A stretch of 32,977 nucleotides of DNA from Streptomyces atratus (GCF_900119365.1 NZ_FPJO01000045.1:1-32977); one strand, 5' to 3'; shown: positions 8,706-16,608, numbered from the stretch's first letter. Notes: generated by a model from the letters alone, not told the origin. Made by a program: numbers and translations.

Positions 8706-9689
8706 GTGACAACGGTCTCCCAGCGCACGGCCCTCACGCCGCGCCACCTCACCCGCACCGGCGAACGGCTGTCCTTCATCTACCTGGAGCGCTGCACGGT
8801 GCACCGGGACGCCAACGCCATCACCGCCGAGGACGCCGACGGGACCACCCACATCCCGTCGGCGACCATCGGCACCCTGCTCCTGGGGCCCGGAACCCGC
8901 ATCACGCACCAGGCGATGAGCGTCCTCGGCGAGACCGGCGCCGCCGTTGCCTGGGTGGGGGAGCAAGGAGTGCGCTACTACGCAGGCGGCCGCGCCCTGA
9001 CCCGCTCGTCCGCGCTCGCCGAGGCCCAGGCGGTCCAGTGGGCGAACGCCCGCAGCCGACTGGCCGTCGCCCGCGCCATGTACCGGTTGCGCTTCCCCGA
9101 CGAGGACCCGGCCGGACTCACCCGCCAGGCACTCCTCGGCAGCGAAGGCCGCCGCGTCAAGGACTGCTACCGCGCCCAGGCGGCCCGCACCGGCATCCGA
9201 TGGCGCGGCCGCAAGTACACCCCGGGCGACTTCGCCGCAGGCGACCCGGTCAACCAGGCCATCACCGCCGCCGCCCAGTGCATGTACGGCATCGCCCACG
9301 CGGTCGTGGCCTCCCTCGGCTGCAGCCCGGCACTGGGCTTCGTCCACTCCGGCCACGAACTGTCCTTCGTCCTCGACATCGCCGACCTCTACAAGACCGA
9401 GATCGGCATCCCCCTGGCCTTCGACATCGCCGCGGAGGACGAGGAGGACGTGGCCTCCCGCACCCGCAGAGCCCTGCGCGACCGCATCAACGAAACATCG
9501 CTGCTGGACCGCTGCGTGGACGACATCAAGGGCCTCCTGCTGCCGGACGGCACAGCCTCCGCGGCCTCCGGTGACCAGGATGTCGTCACGCTCCAGAGCG
9601 ACGGCGGCCACAAGGTTCCGGCCGGCCGCAACTACGGGGGCAGGGGCGAGGACACGGACAGCGACGAGGACGAGGCGATGCTCTGGTGA
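8706..9689 (+). CDS. cas1: Cas1, spacer-integration endonuclease (type I-E)
   Basis: Integrase subunit of the Cas1-Cas2 adaptation complex. The 327-aa product has the four metal/active-site residues of the family: E147 (GSEGRR), H214 (FVHSGHE), D224 and D227 (LDIADLYKTE). ERC near residue 28 and the N-terminal beta-sandwich (TIGTLLLGPGTRITH) also match Cas1e. It is about 20 residues longer than E. coli Cas1 because of an acidic, Gly-rich C-terminal tail (about 295-327). A GTG start at 8706 follows the cas6e stop by 4 bp; the stop lies in a GTGA overlap with cas2. Confidence 0.96.
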   Translation: MTTVSQRTALTPRHLTRTGERLSFIYLERCTVHRDANAITAEDADGTTHIPSATIGTLLLGPGTRITHQAMSVLGETGAAVAWVGEQGVRYYAGGRALTRSSALAEAQAVQWANARSRLAVARAMYRLRFPDEDPAGLTRQALLGSEGRRVKDCYRAQAARTGIRWRGRKYTPGDFAAGDPVNQAITAAAQCMYGIAHAVVASLGCSPALGFVHSGHELSFVLDIADLYKTEIGIPLAFDIAAEDEEDVASRTRRALRDRINETSLLDRCVDDIKGLLLPDGTASAASGDQDVVTLQSDGGHKVPAGRNYGGRGEDTDSDEDEAMLW

Positions 9690-10036
9690 CCGTCATCGTC
9701 CTCACCAACTGCCCTGCCGGCCTGCGCGGGTTCCTCACCCGCTGGCTGCTCGAGATCTCCGCGGGCGTCTTCATCGGCAACCCGTCGGCGAGAATCCGCG
9801 ACGTGTTGTGGGACGAGGTACAGCAGTACGCGGGCCAGGGCCGCGCCCTCCTCGCCCATACGACGAACAACGAACAAGGCTTCACCTTCCGGACCCACGA
9901 CCACAACTGGCACCCCGTCGACCACGAGGGCCTGACACTGATCCGCCGCCCGAACGCTGCGGCGGCGCCACGGAGCGATAGCCCGAAGCCGGGCTGGAGC
10001 AAGGCCTCCAAACGGCGCCGCTTCGGGAGAGCATGA
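9686..10036 (+). CDS. cas2: Cas2e, adaptation subunit
   Basis: Structural partner of Cas1 in spacer acquisition. The 116-aa product begins MTVIVLTNCPAGLRGFLTRW and continues LLEISAGVFIGNPSARIRD, the type I-E Cas2 (CasB-type ferredoxin) signature, with the Asn at position 8 typical of Cas2e and a ~20-residue basic tail. The GTG start overlaps the cas1 stop. It is the last gene of the operon, only 92 bp before the right CRISPR repeat, so the right leader starts immediately after it. Confidence 0.95.
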   Translation: MTVIVLTNCPAGLRGFLTRWLLEISAGVFIGNPSARIRDVLWDEVQQYAGQGRALLAHTTNNEQGFTFRTHDHNWHPVDHEGLTLIRRPNAAAAPRSDSPKPGWSKASKRRRFGRA

Positions 10037-10128
10037 ATGCCGGTGATGCACTGTTCAGTTGATTTGCCGGAATCTGTGAAAGTACTCCAGAACGGCCTAC
10101 TCCCGCGCTAAAACCGCAGGTCGCGAAG
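10037..10128 (+). promoter_or_regulatory. Right CRISPR leader
   Basis: The 92 bp between cas2 and the right repeat contain the mirror-image copy of the left leader. Block B lies at 10063-10083 (TTTGCCGGAATC, two bases, TGAAAGT) and block A at 10109-10125 (TAAAACCGCAGGTCGCG), three bases before the repeat; the gap between blocks is 25 bp, as on the left. Conservation only in these two blocks suggests protein- or Cas-binding sites for leader-proximal integration. Confidence 0.75.
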
Positions 10129-10212
10129 CTGCTCCCCGCACCCGCGGGGATGGTCCCGAAGCCGCGAAGAAGAAGGCCAAGGCCAAAGACTGCTCCCCGC
10201 GCCCGCGGGGAT
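10129..10212 (+). CRISPR. Right CRISPR array: 1 full repeat, 1 spacer, 1 truncated repeat
   Basis: Repeat 1 is 10129-10157 (29 bp; CTGCTCCCCGCACC then CGCGGGGATGGTCCC). The spacer is 10158-10189, exactly 32 bp, the normal type I-E length. Repeat 2 begins at 10190 (one base differs from repeat 1 in the loop) but only its first 23 bp, to 10212, are present; the expected GGTCCC is replaced by Tn3 transposase coding sequence. Orientation is leader to the left, growing away from cas2. Confidence 0.9.
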
Positions 10213-10354
10213 CCCGCTGTTCCGGTCCCACGTGCGTCCGTACGGGGAGGTCAACCTCGACATGGACACCCGCCTCGACCTTGCTGCGGTCAAACTTCCG
10301 GGCCCCCGAGTTGCGACGGACGCCACCGACCAGCGGTCATCTGAGCGTGCGTGA
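10213..10354 (+). pseudogene. Tn3-family transposase C-terminal remnant fused to the CRISPR repeat
   Basis: The frame reads PLFRSHVRPYGEVNLDM and then a ~29-residue tail to a TGA at 10352-10354. The tail of the complete Tn3 transposase in this window (26319 onward, minus strand) reads PLFWSHVRPYGEVNLDM and ends at nearly the same length, so this is unmistakably the C-terminus of a relative. The DNA is clearly diverged from that copy, so it derives from a different element. Nothing else of that transposon, including a terminal repeat, is recognisable. Confidence 0.85.
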
Positions 10355-10381
10355 AGCGTGGGCGCGGTCAGAAGGAGCGGT

Positions 10382-10419
10382 GGGAGGGAGAAGGAAACCA
10401 GATGGTCCGCCTCCCTCCC
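10382..10419 (-). terminator. Candidate terminator hairpin after the MFS gene
   Basis: Arms GGGAGGGAG (10382-10390) and CTCCCTCCC (10411-10419) are perfect complements with a 20-base loop. The hairpin begins 7 bp beyond the stop of the minus-strand exporter gene. There is no T tract, which is common in actinobacteria; the long loop keeps confidence modest. Confidence 0.4.
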
Positions 10420-10426
10420 GTAGACG

Positions 10427-11764
10427 TCATGTCGCTACTGTCGCACTGCCTTGTGAGGCGTCTTCCTTGGAATGCGGCTTCACGACGCCCCGCCCACGCG
10501 TACGGTCTATCTCGCGCCATTCCGGCCGCAGTCCAGCCAGATTCGTGGTGAGGAAGTACGCGGCGCCGCAGGCGAGCAGCACCGGCACGAGTCCGACAGC
10601 GGTCACCGCCGCCCCGGCGAGCAGCCCGCCGAGAGGGATCCCGGCCCAGGACAGCGAGTCACCGAGGGCGTTGACCCGGCCCAGCATCCGGCGCGGCACC
10701 CGCTCGACGAGGACGGCTCCGAGCACTGGGTTGACGAAGCCGGCGCCGAACCCACTGACGGCGAAGACGGCCAGCACCACCCCCAATGGGGCATCGAAGG
10801 CGAGGATCAGGAACCTCGGTGCCCCGGCCAGCAGGAACCCGGTGAGAACCACCACCCGCCGCCGCAGCCGGTGCGCGACCATCGCGGCGATCAGGCTCCC
10901 GCCGACCGCCGCGGCCCCCATCACGCTGCCCATCAGGCCGATCGCGGTCGGCCCATTGCCGGACTCCCTGGCCCAGACGGGTACGAGTACCGACGTGAAC
11001 GCCGCGTCCAGCAGGTTGGTGATGCCGCACATGACGATGACGGTGAGCAGCAGCGGCTCGCCGCGCAGGAAGGTGAAGCCTTCGCCGAACCGCCGCCAGT
11101 AGCCCGGTCCCGTCTCCCCAGCCGGCGAGGGGGCTTCCTCGGCCGCGTGCCCCATGCCGCGAGGCAGCGCGAGTTTGATGATCACCGATCCGAGGGCGAA
11201 GCAGCCCGCGTTGACAGCGAGTCCGGTCAGGGGGCCGAGCAGCGCCACCAGGGATCCGCCGACCGCCAGGCCGACGGTGGAGGCGAGCCGCTCGATCACA
11301 CCGGCCAGACCGGTGGCCCGCTCCAGCGGCACCCGGCCGCGCTCGGCCGCCTCCGGGACCATCACCTCCTTGGCCAGGTCGCCGGGTCCCCGGGCCGCGC
11401 CGATCAGCGCGACCAGAACCAGCAGGAGCGGAAAGGAGAGCAGGTCCAGGGCGTGGAGCAGGGGAACCGCGGCGGCGGCGGTCGCGCTGGCCAGATCGGT
11501 GGTCCAGGAAACGGCCCGCGGGCCGATCCGGTCCACCAGCGGCCCGGTGAACGCCTTGACCACCACGTAGGGCGCCATCTCGCAGAAGGCGACCAGTCCG
11601 GTCTGGGTGGCGCTGCCGGTTGTGACGAGGACGAACCAGGGCAGTGCCACAACGGAGATCCGCGTGCCGGTCAGCGACACAACCATGGCCGCCAGCACCC
11701 CGCCCAGCGGCCGTAAGGACCTCTTGCCGGGTATGCCGCCGGCCTCCGAGGCGTCATCGGTCAT
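10427..11764 (-). CDS. MFS efflux transporter
   Basis: A 445-aa major facilitator protein, probably a drug or metabolite exporter of the 12-TM type. The sequence alternates hydrophobic segments with the family pattern: GTRISVVALPWFVLVTTGSA near TM1, then GPLVDRIGPRAVSW (motif A-like loop), a central cytoplasmic loop at about 190-215, and a second half with VLVERVPRRMLGRVNALGDS. The start is the ATG at 11764, which overlaps the stop of the ArsR-type regulator (ATGA); longer upstream frames run through the regulator and are rejected. The pair is probably one transcript controlled by that regulator. Substrate unknown. Confidence 0.88.
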   Translation of the reverse strand: MTDDASEAGGIPGKRSLRPLGGVLAAMVVSLTGTRISVVALPWFVLVTTGSATQTGLVAFCEMAPYVVVKAFTGPLVDRIGPRAVSWTTDLASATAAAAVPLLHALDLLSFPLLLVLVALIGAARGPGDLAKEVMVPEAAERGRVPLERATGLAGVIERLASTVGLAVGGSLVALLGPLTGLAVNAGCFALGSVIIKLALPRGMGHAAEEAPSPAGETGPGYWRRFGEGFTFLRGEPLLLTVIVMCGITNLLDAAFTSVLVPVWARESGNGPTAIGLMGSVMGAAAVGGSLIAAMVAHRLRRRVVVLTGFLLAGAPRFLILAFDAPLGVVLAVFAVSGFGAGFVNPVLGAVLVERVPRRMLGRVNALGDSLSWAGIPLGGLLAGAAVTAVGLVPVLLACGAAYFLTTNLAGLRPEWREIDRTRGRGVVKPHSKEDASQGSATVAT

Positions 11765-12426
11765 GACGTCGGGCTTCCTTCCTCTTCCTGAGAGCCGGAA
11801 GCAAGCGACGACGCGGCAGGCGCATCCAGTTCGGGCAGGATCTGCGTGATCACGGCGACCCGTTCGGCTCCCTCGGGGGCACTTGCCGCCGTCTCCGGCG
11901 CGTCCCGCCGGTAGCGCGCGATGACGTCCGTCAACTCCCGGTACAGGGTGGCGGCTTCCTCGGGCGTGATCCGCAAGGCCCAGTCGCTCATGTCGAAGGT
12001 GTTCCGCCATGCGCGGGGCATCGTCTGAAGCTCGTTCAGGGTCTGCTGCGTGCGCAGGGTGTAGATGGCGGCGACGGACTGCTGGTAGGCCAGTGCGGCC
12101 TCGGGCTCCCGCTCGGTCAGCTCCGGATCGTTGAACCAGGTAGTCCGGTGCACCGAACGCCACCAGCGCTCTCGCGCGTTGCCGCGTTCGGTGTCCTCCT
12201 CGACGAAACCGGCCGCGCCGAGCTGCCGGAGGTGGTAGCTGGCCGTACCGGAATTCACGCCCAGCCGCTCCGCGAGGCGGGTGGCCGTCGACGGGCCGTA
12301 CTTCCGCAGCAGCCCGACCAACTGCACGCGCACCGGATGCGCCAGGGCACGCAGCCCCTTGGCATCCAGGACAACCGAGTCTTCTCCAACGTTCGGGCCA
12401 TCCGGCCTCTCCACTGCATCAGCCAT
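11761..12426 (-). CDS. ArsR-type winged-helix regulator
   Basis: A 221-aa transcription factor. The winged HTH is at about residues 20-80: LRALAHPVRVQLVGLLRKYG, then ATRLAERLGVNSGTASYHLR (recognition helix) and AAGFVEED..ARERWW (wing). The C-terminal ~130 residues (HRTTWFNDPEL, YTLRTQQTLNELQ, MSDWALRITPEEAA) form a ligand-sensing helical region common in actinobacterial regulators next to MFS genes. I place the start at ATG 12426; an in-frame TTG at 12447 would lie inside the inverted repeat that looks like the operator. It precedes and overlaps the MFS gene, so it likely represses it and itself. Confidence 0.85.
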   Translation of the reverse strand: MADAVERPDGPNVGEDSVVLDAKGLRALAHPVRVQLVGLLRKYGPSTATRLAERLGVNSGTASYHLRQLGAAGFVEEDTERGNARERWWRSVHRTTWFNDPELTEREPEAALAYQQSVAAIYTLRTQQTLNELQTMPRAWRNTFDMSDWALRITPEEAATLYRELTDVIARYRRDAPETAASAPEGAERVAVITQILPELDAPAASSLASGSQEEEGSPTS

Positions 12427-12441
12427 GCGACACACGATAGT

Positions 12442-12489
12442 CCGCAAAGGGTTCTTCGCAAAGAGACCTTCGCGAAGAACCCTTTGCGG
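12442..12489. promoter_or_regulatory. 18-bp perfect inverted repeat, candidate operator of the ArsR/MFS operon
   Basis: Arms CCGCAAAGGGTTCTTCGC (12442-12459) and its exact complement (12472-12489) surround a 12-bp centre. The element sits just upstream of the ArsR-type gene start, where a repressor would block transcription. Each arm also holds AAGGGTTCTTCG-type subsites, so two dimers could bind. ArsR operators are usually shorter imperfect dyads, so the arm length is unusual. Confidence 0.7.
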
Positions 12490-12605
12490 TTCAGCTCTCT
12501 CGCGAGGTGCCGCTGTTCATTTGTCGAAGGTTTCTTGAAGGTTGGTAGTTCGGCGATCAAGTAATCGGTTGTCTGTAGGCGCTGGTTGTGGATGCAATGT
12601 TCGTC

Positions 12606-13901
12606 ATGGTTGCTCAGGTGCGCCCACCACAGCGAGATGAAATGAACGCGTACTACCGGGCCTTGCCCTTCGCGAGCGGGTTGCCGCAGTGGGAGCCGGC
12701 TGATGCCGCGTGGCACGGTGGTGCGGAGCCGTGGCCCCCGCAGCGCACTCCGGCGACCGCCGAGCAGTTGGAGGAGTGGGCAGAAGCTGACGTCCAGGAC
12801 GAGTCTTTCCATCCGATCGCGACATTCGCAGACGGCGCGTGCGTCGGCGCATCGGCCGCCATCTCCTTCGACGTGACGGTTCCTGGCGGGGGTACGGTCA
12901 AGACAGCCGGTGTCACTTCTACCGGGGTGATCGCTACACACCGCCGACGCGGTTACCTGCGGCGGATGATGCAGGCCATGTTCGAGGCGGCCCTGGACCG
13001 AGGCGAGCCGTTGGCGATGCTCAGCGCCAGCGAGGGCAGCATCTACGGCCGATTCGGGTTCTCGCCGGCGACATACCGCACGCGGTGGGAGCTGGCCCGT
13101 CACGAAGCCGCCCTCCTTCCGGCAGCGCCCGATCCGGGTTCGCTGGAGCTGGTCGACGCCGCGCAAGCCAAGCAGTTCTGGCCTGTGGTGCACGCGAAGG
13201 TACGGGCAAACCGCGTGGGTGAGCTCACCCCTCTGCCCGGGCGCTGGGACAGGCTGTCCGATGGCGCGGACGGCACGAACGGACCGCTGCGGTATCTCGC
13301 CCACCGCGACCAGCACGGCGAAGTAGACGGCATCGCCAACTTTCGACTGCCGTGGTCCTCGACAGCCGTCAACGCGGGAACCCTGGTTGTCGAGGCGCTG
13401 GAGGCGACGAACCCGACGGCCTATCGCGCACTGTGGAGCCTGATGGTCGACTTCGACCTCACCAAAACCATCGTGGCGCCTGGCCGTCCGCGCGACGAAC
13501 CACTGCGGTGGATGCTCGCGAACCCGCGGGCGATGCGCATCACCCGCCAGTCCGACAACCTGTGGGCACGCCTTCTCGACGTCCCCCGCGCCCTGACACA
13601 ACGCTCGTACGACACGGCCGGCGAGGTGGCTTTCACCGTCGATGACGACCAAATGTGCCCGGCAAACAACCGGACATGGCTTCTCCGCGCAGGCGGTACC
13701 TCGGTGACATGCGTTGCCACCGACCAGCAGGCGGATCTGACCATCACAATCTCGGCACTCAGTTCGCTCTACTTCGGAGGCATGTCGGCGCATGACCTGA
13801 CGTACGCGGGTCGCATCACTCCGCACGCCGACGGCGTGATCGCGCAGCTAACCCGGCTGTTCCGCATCGACCCCGAACCGCACAACTCCTTCGGCTTCTG
13901 A
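12606..13901 (+). CDS. Eis-family GNAT N-acetyltransferase
   Basis: A 431-aa protein with the Eis architecture: N-terminal GNAT domain with the acetyl-CoA loop THRRRGYLRRMMQAM and the Eis-typical ASEGSIYGRFGFSPATY; a second GNAT-like domain (about 190-310); and an SCP-like C-terminal domain (about 320-431). The protein ends in Phe (NSFGF*). In characterised Eis enzymes the terminal Phe carboxylate takes part in catalysis, so this is consistent with an active enzyme. Family members acetylate aminoglycosides or other amines at multiple sites; the substrate here is unknown. ATG 12606 is chosen because VRPPQRDEMNAYY fits the usual N-terminus; GTG 12588 is an alternative. Confidence 0.88.
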   Translation: MVAQVRPPQRDEMNAYYRALPFASGLPQWEPADAAWHGGAEPWPPQRTPATAEQLEEWAEADVQDESFHPIATFADGACVGASAAISFDVTVPGGGTVKTAGVTSTGVIATHRRRGYLRRMMQAMFEAALDRGEPLAMLSASEGSIYGRFGFSPATYRTRWELARHEAALLPAAPDPGSLELVDAAQAKQFWPVVHAKVRANRVGELTPLPGRWDRLSDGADGTNGPLRYLAHRDQHGEVDGIANFRLPWSSTAVNAGTLVVEALEATNPTAYRALWSLMVDFDLTKTIVAPGRPRDEPLRWMLANPRAMRITRQSDNLWARLLDVPRALTQRSYDTAGEVAFTVDDDQMCPANNRTWLLRAGGTSVTCVATDQQADLTITISALSSLYFGGMSAHDLTYAGRITPHADGVIAQLTRLFRIDPEPHNSFGF

Positions 13902-13965
13902 GGCAGCTATCGACTGCCAGGCGCTATCAGACCCCTCGGCCACTGTGCAGCCATTCAGCACGTGG

Positions 13966-14166
13966 TCAGTCGCTCTCGTCGTCTTCGGCCGCGTCCGGGT
14001 CCCGGAAGGGGCGCAGGCCCTGGCCCGGCGCGCTGGCCTTGATGTTGAACAGGTAGCGGCGCAGGAAGTTGATGTGCCGGTCCTTGAGCGGGGAGAGCCG
14101 GGCGACGTCCTCGTCCTTGATGTCGTGGCCTTCGGCGCGCAGCCGGGCCACGGCGGCGTCGAGGCA
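13966..14166 (-). pseudogene. Tn3-family transposase C-terminal remnant
   Basis: The minus strand encodes LDAAVARLRAEGHDIKDEDV, then ARLSPLKDRHINFLRRYLFN and an acidic tail ending at 13966. This is the C-terminus of a Tn3-family transposase (family pattern: YLDAAV..L, SPL..HIN.LGRY). Homology fades upstream of about 14166, so only the last ~65 codons remain. It belongs to the same subfamily as the remnant at 32111-32296 and a different one from the transposase at 26319-29331. No inverted terminal repeat was found next to it. Confidence 0.8.
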
Positions 14167-14194
14167 TGTGTGAGAGGCGCGGAGCACCATCCCT

Positions 14195-14248
14195 TTGGCC
14201 GGGAGGCGTCCCGCCGGGGGATGATCCGGCGGGACACCTCCCGGCCAA
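14195..14248 (-). terminator. Long hairpin downstream of the DHA2 exporter
   Basis: Two 23-bp arms (14195-14217 and 14226-14248) pair with a single mismatch around an 8-base loop GGGATGAT; the arm begins TTGGCCGGGAGG and the other ends CCTCCCGGCCAA. It lies 14 bp past the stop of the minus-strand exporter gene (14263), so a terminator is the simplest reading. It also borders the Tn3 remnant, so it might instead be a relic of a mobile-element end. Confidence 0.6.
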
Positions 14249-14262
14249 GGTCGGTGTCGCCG

Positions 14263-15732
14263 TCAACAGCTGTTCGCGGATGCCTTGTTCGAGGTGGTGA
14301 CCACACCTGGACCGGTGGAACGTTGCGGCGCCGCGGAGTTTTCCACGGTCCTGGACCTCGCCAGCCACAGGCCGGTGAACACGGCGGTGGCCAAAGTGAC
14401 GGCGCCGGCAGCGAGGAAGGTGTTGTTGAGGCCGGTCTCGAAGGAGGCGCCGCCGGATTGCCGGGTGCGGACGATGGCTCCGAGGACCGCCACGCCGAGC
14501 ACCGCGCCGATCTGACGGGTGGTGCTGCTGATGCCTGATGCGAGGCCGCCTTCCTGCGGGCTGACTGCCTGGATGGCGGCTCCCGTCAGTGGGGACATCG
14601 TCAGGGCGAAGCCGATGCCGACGACTCCCAGCCGCCACCACACGTTCCCGTAGCCGGTGTCGGCGTGCACCATGCCGAGCGTCAGCAGTCCCAGGCCGGC
14701 CAGGGCCAGGCCGCTGGTGACCACGATTCGGAAGCCGTACCGGGCGGCGAGCCGGCCCGCGTACGGGCTGACGATCACCATGGCGAGGGATACCGGCAGG
14801 GTCTGCAGGCCGGCGCGCAGGATCGAGCTGCCCTGGACGTACACGAAGAACTGGGAGAAGAAGAACGACGAGCCCATGAGCGCGAACCCCACCACGACCA
14901 TGGCGGTGTTGGATACGGTGAACAGGCGCTGCCCAAACAGCCGCAGCGGCAGCATCGGAGCGGAGCGACGCGCTTCGACGGCGACGAAGGCGGCGAGGAG
15001 GATCACCGCGGCGGTGAAGCTGCCCAGGATCACCGGCGACGTCCAGCCGCGGGCACCACCCTCGATCAGCCCGTAGGTCAGCGCACCCACCCCCAGAACG
15101 GACAGCACCGTTCCCGGGATATCGATCGCGGGGGCGCTCGGATTGCGGGTCTCTTCAAGGCTGCGCAGACCGACCAGCAGAAGAACCACGCCGATGGGCA
15201 GATTGACCAGGAAGATGGCGGGCCAGCCGAAGGCATCCGTCAGCACGCCGCCGGCCACGGGGCCCGCGGCCAGACCGATTCCGCTGAATCCGGCCCACAG
15301 CCCGATCGCCTTGATTCGTTCTTGCGGCACGGGATGGGCGGCGACGAGCAGGGCCAGCGAGGCAGGGCTCAGCGCCGCGGCCCCGATGCCCTGCAGCACC
15401 CGGCCGGCGACCAGCCAGCCGAGCGAGGGCGCGAGGCTGCACAGCACCGACGCGGCGGTGAACACCGCCACGCCGGTCAGGTACACCCGCTTGCGGCCGA
15501 ACCGGTCGGCGAAGACACCGCCGGACAGCAGCAGCATGGCGACCAGCAGTACGTACGCGTCGACGATCCATTGCAGACCGGTCAACTGAGTGTGCAGCCG
15601 GTGCTGCATATCGGGCAGCGCCGCTCCAACAATCGTGTTGTCGAGCAGGACCATGAATTGGCCCAGGCAGGTCACCGTGAGCAGCACGGCCCGGTTTGAT
15701 CGACTGCCTACAGCCGCAGGCGATGCCGCCAT
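14263..15732 (-). CDS. DHA2-type (14-TM) MFS drug exporter
   Basis: A 489-aa member of the EmrB/QacA (DHA2) group, exporting drugs or hydrophobic compounds by proton antiport. TM1 contains LGQFMVLLDNTIVGAALPDM with the DHA2-typical D in motif D1; motif A is GGVFADRFGRKRVY; motif C is GIGLAAGPVAGG. The 14-helix pattern continues to a polar C-terminus. The start is ATG 15732, preceded by GAGAGGAA; the longer frame to 15747 lacks such a site. Divergent from the TetR gene across 150 bp, the usual arrangement of an exporter and its repressor. It ends before a strong hairpin. Confidence 0.92.
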   Translation of the reverse strand: MAASPAAVGSRSNRAVLLTVTCLGQFMVLLDNTIVGAALPDMQHRLHTQLTGLQWIVDAYVLLVAMLLLSGGVFADRFGRKRVYLTGVAVFTAASVLCSLAPSLGWLVAGRVLQGIGAAALSPASLALLVAAHPVPQERIKAIGLWAGFSGIGLAAGPVAGGVLTDAFGWPAIFLVNLPIGVVLLLVGLRSLEETRNPSAPAIDIPGTVLSVLGVGALTYGLIEGGARGWTSPVILGSFTAAVILLAAFVAVEARRSAPMLPLRLFGQRLFTVSNTAMVVVGFALMGSSFFFSQFFVYVQGSSILRAGLQTLPVSLAMVIVSPYAGRLAARYGFRIVVTSGLALAGLGLLTLGMVHADTGYGNVWWRLGVVGIGFALTMSPLTGAAIQAVSPQEGGLASGISSTTRQIGAVLGVAVLGAIVRTRQSGGASFETGLNNTFLAAGAVTLATAVFTGLWLARSRTVENSAAPQRSTGPGVVTTSNKASANSC

Positions 15733-15850
15733 GGGGATTCCTCTCAATCGTTAGTTGCGCCCGGCCATGGCCGACGCGGGTGGCGATACACCTGAGCGCC
15801 CTAAAGCAACCAGCGGCTGCGTTAGGAGACTGTAAGGAGGGTCGCTCACA

Positions 15851-15871
15851 AACGCAAGTCACGACTGCGTT
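15851..15871. promoter_or_regulatory. Candidate TetR operator
   Basis: An imperfect dyad AACGCAAGTC..GACTGCGTT (6-bp outer arms AACGCA/TGCGTT, inner GTC/GAC offset by one) ends 11 bp before the TetR start, within the exporter/repressor intergenic region. CTGCGTTAGG at 15817-15826 repeats the right half (CTGCGTTAAGG, 15865-15875), suggesting a second binding site nearer the exporter. Confidence 0.5.
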
Positions 15872-15882
15872 AAGGTAGGGGC

Positions 15883-16449
15883 ATGAACGAGCGACAGCGA
15901 GCCCGGCGGCCCGGCGGGCGCAGCGCCCGCGTCGGCGCGGAGGTGCACCAGGCCGTCACCGACCTGATCAGTGAGCGCGGCTACGGCAACTTCACCGTCG
16001 GCGAGGTCGCAGCCCGCGCAGGCGTAGCCGACAGCAGCATCTACCGCCGGTGGGGCAGCCTGGAAACCCTGCTCACCGACGTGGCGCTCACCCGCCTCAA
16101 CGCGCAGTCGCCGATGCCCGACACCGGGAGCCTGGCCGGCGACCTGCGCACTTACGCGGCCCAAGTGGCCCGCGAGATCACCGGACCCGACGGCCTGGCG
16201 GTGGTGCGCCTGGCCGTCGCCCTGTCGAGCAACGGTCAGCAGGGCCTGCAGGCTGGTGCCGACCTCCGCGCCGAACGCACCCGGCAACTGCAGTCCATGC
16301 TCGATCGCGCCCGCGACCGTGGCGAGCACGCACCCGACGCGTTCGACGTGCTGGACCACATCCTGGCCCCGATGTATATCCGCGTCTTGTTCGGCATGGT
16401 CCCGCTCACCCCGGACTACATCGACGGGCTGGTCGACCGAATGCTGTGA
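15883..16449 (+). CDS. TetR-family regulator
   Basis: A 188-aa repressor-type protein. The N-terminal HTH spans about residues 15-62: AVTDLISERGYGNFTVGEVA, ARAGVADSSIYRRWGSLETL, the classic TetR recognition helix. The C-terminal domain resembles the TetR_C_11-like group (GPDGLAVVRLAVALSSNGQQ, ILAPMYIRVLFGMVPLT). An Arg/Gly-rich N-terminal arm precedes the HTH. It is divergent from the DHA2 exporter and probably represses it; ligand unknown. Confidence 0.9.
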   Translation: MNERQRARRPGGRSARVGAEVHQAVTDLISERGYGNFTVGEVAARAGVADSSIYRRWGSLETLLTDVALTRLNAQSPMPDTGSLAGDLRTYAAQVAREITGPDGLAVVRLAVALSSNGQQGLQAGADLRAERTRQLQSMLDRARDRGEHAPDAFDVLDHILAPMYIRVLFGMVPLTPDYIDGLVDRML

Positions 16450-16509
16450 CCTCAACCCGGTCCCCGGGATCAGCCCCCGGACGCGGTGCCAGGGCTCCGT
16501 GAGGTGGAC

Positions 16510-16608
16510 CGGTCTTGTCCTGGCGATCCGACAGAAAGGGCTCTGCCTGGTCAGCAAGCAGGCGTTGATCGCCGGAGCCGAGTACGAACCGGACAGCCCA
16601 CGTGAGTG
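16510..16608 (+). pseudogene. Left half of an ORF interrupted by the Tn3 transposon
   Basis: A plus-strand frame with high G+C third positions reads GLCLVSKQALIAGAEYEPDS-PRE up to the target duplication GAGTG (16604-16608). If the transposon and one GAGTG copy are removed the frame continues into WINWFAASKKMLHKHHFTYR at 29464 onward. I do not recognise the protein. Its 5' side (before about 16510) is not evident, so it may already have been a remnant. The 16450-16510 stretch after the TetR gene shows nothing else. Confidence 0.45.

Noticed and set aside
10427..12163. 578-codon MFS frame with an N-terminal extension
   Set aside because: The extension overlaps the ArsR-type gene and has no membrane segment; ATG 11764 with the ATGA overlap is preferred.
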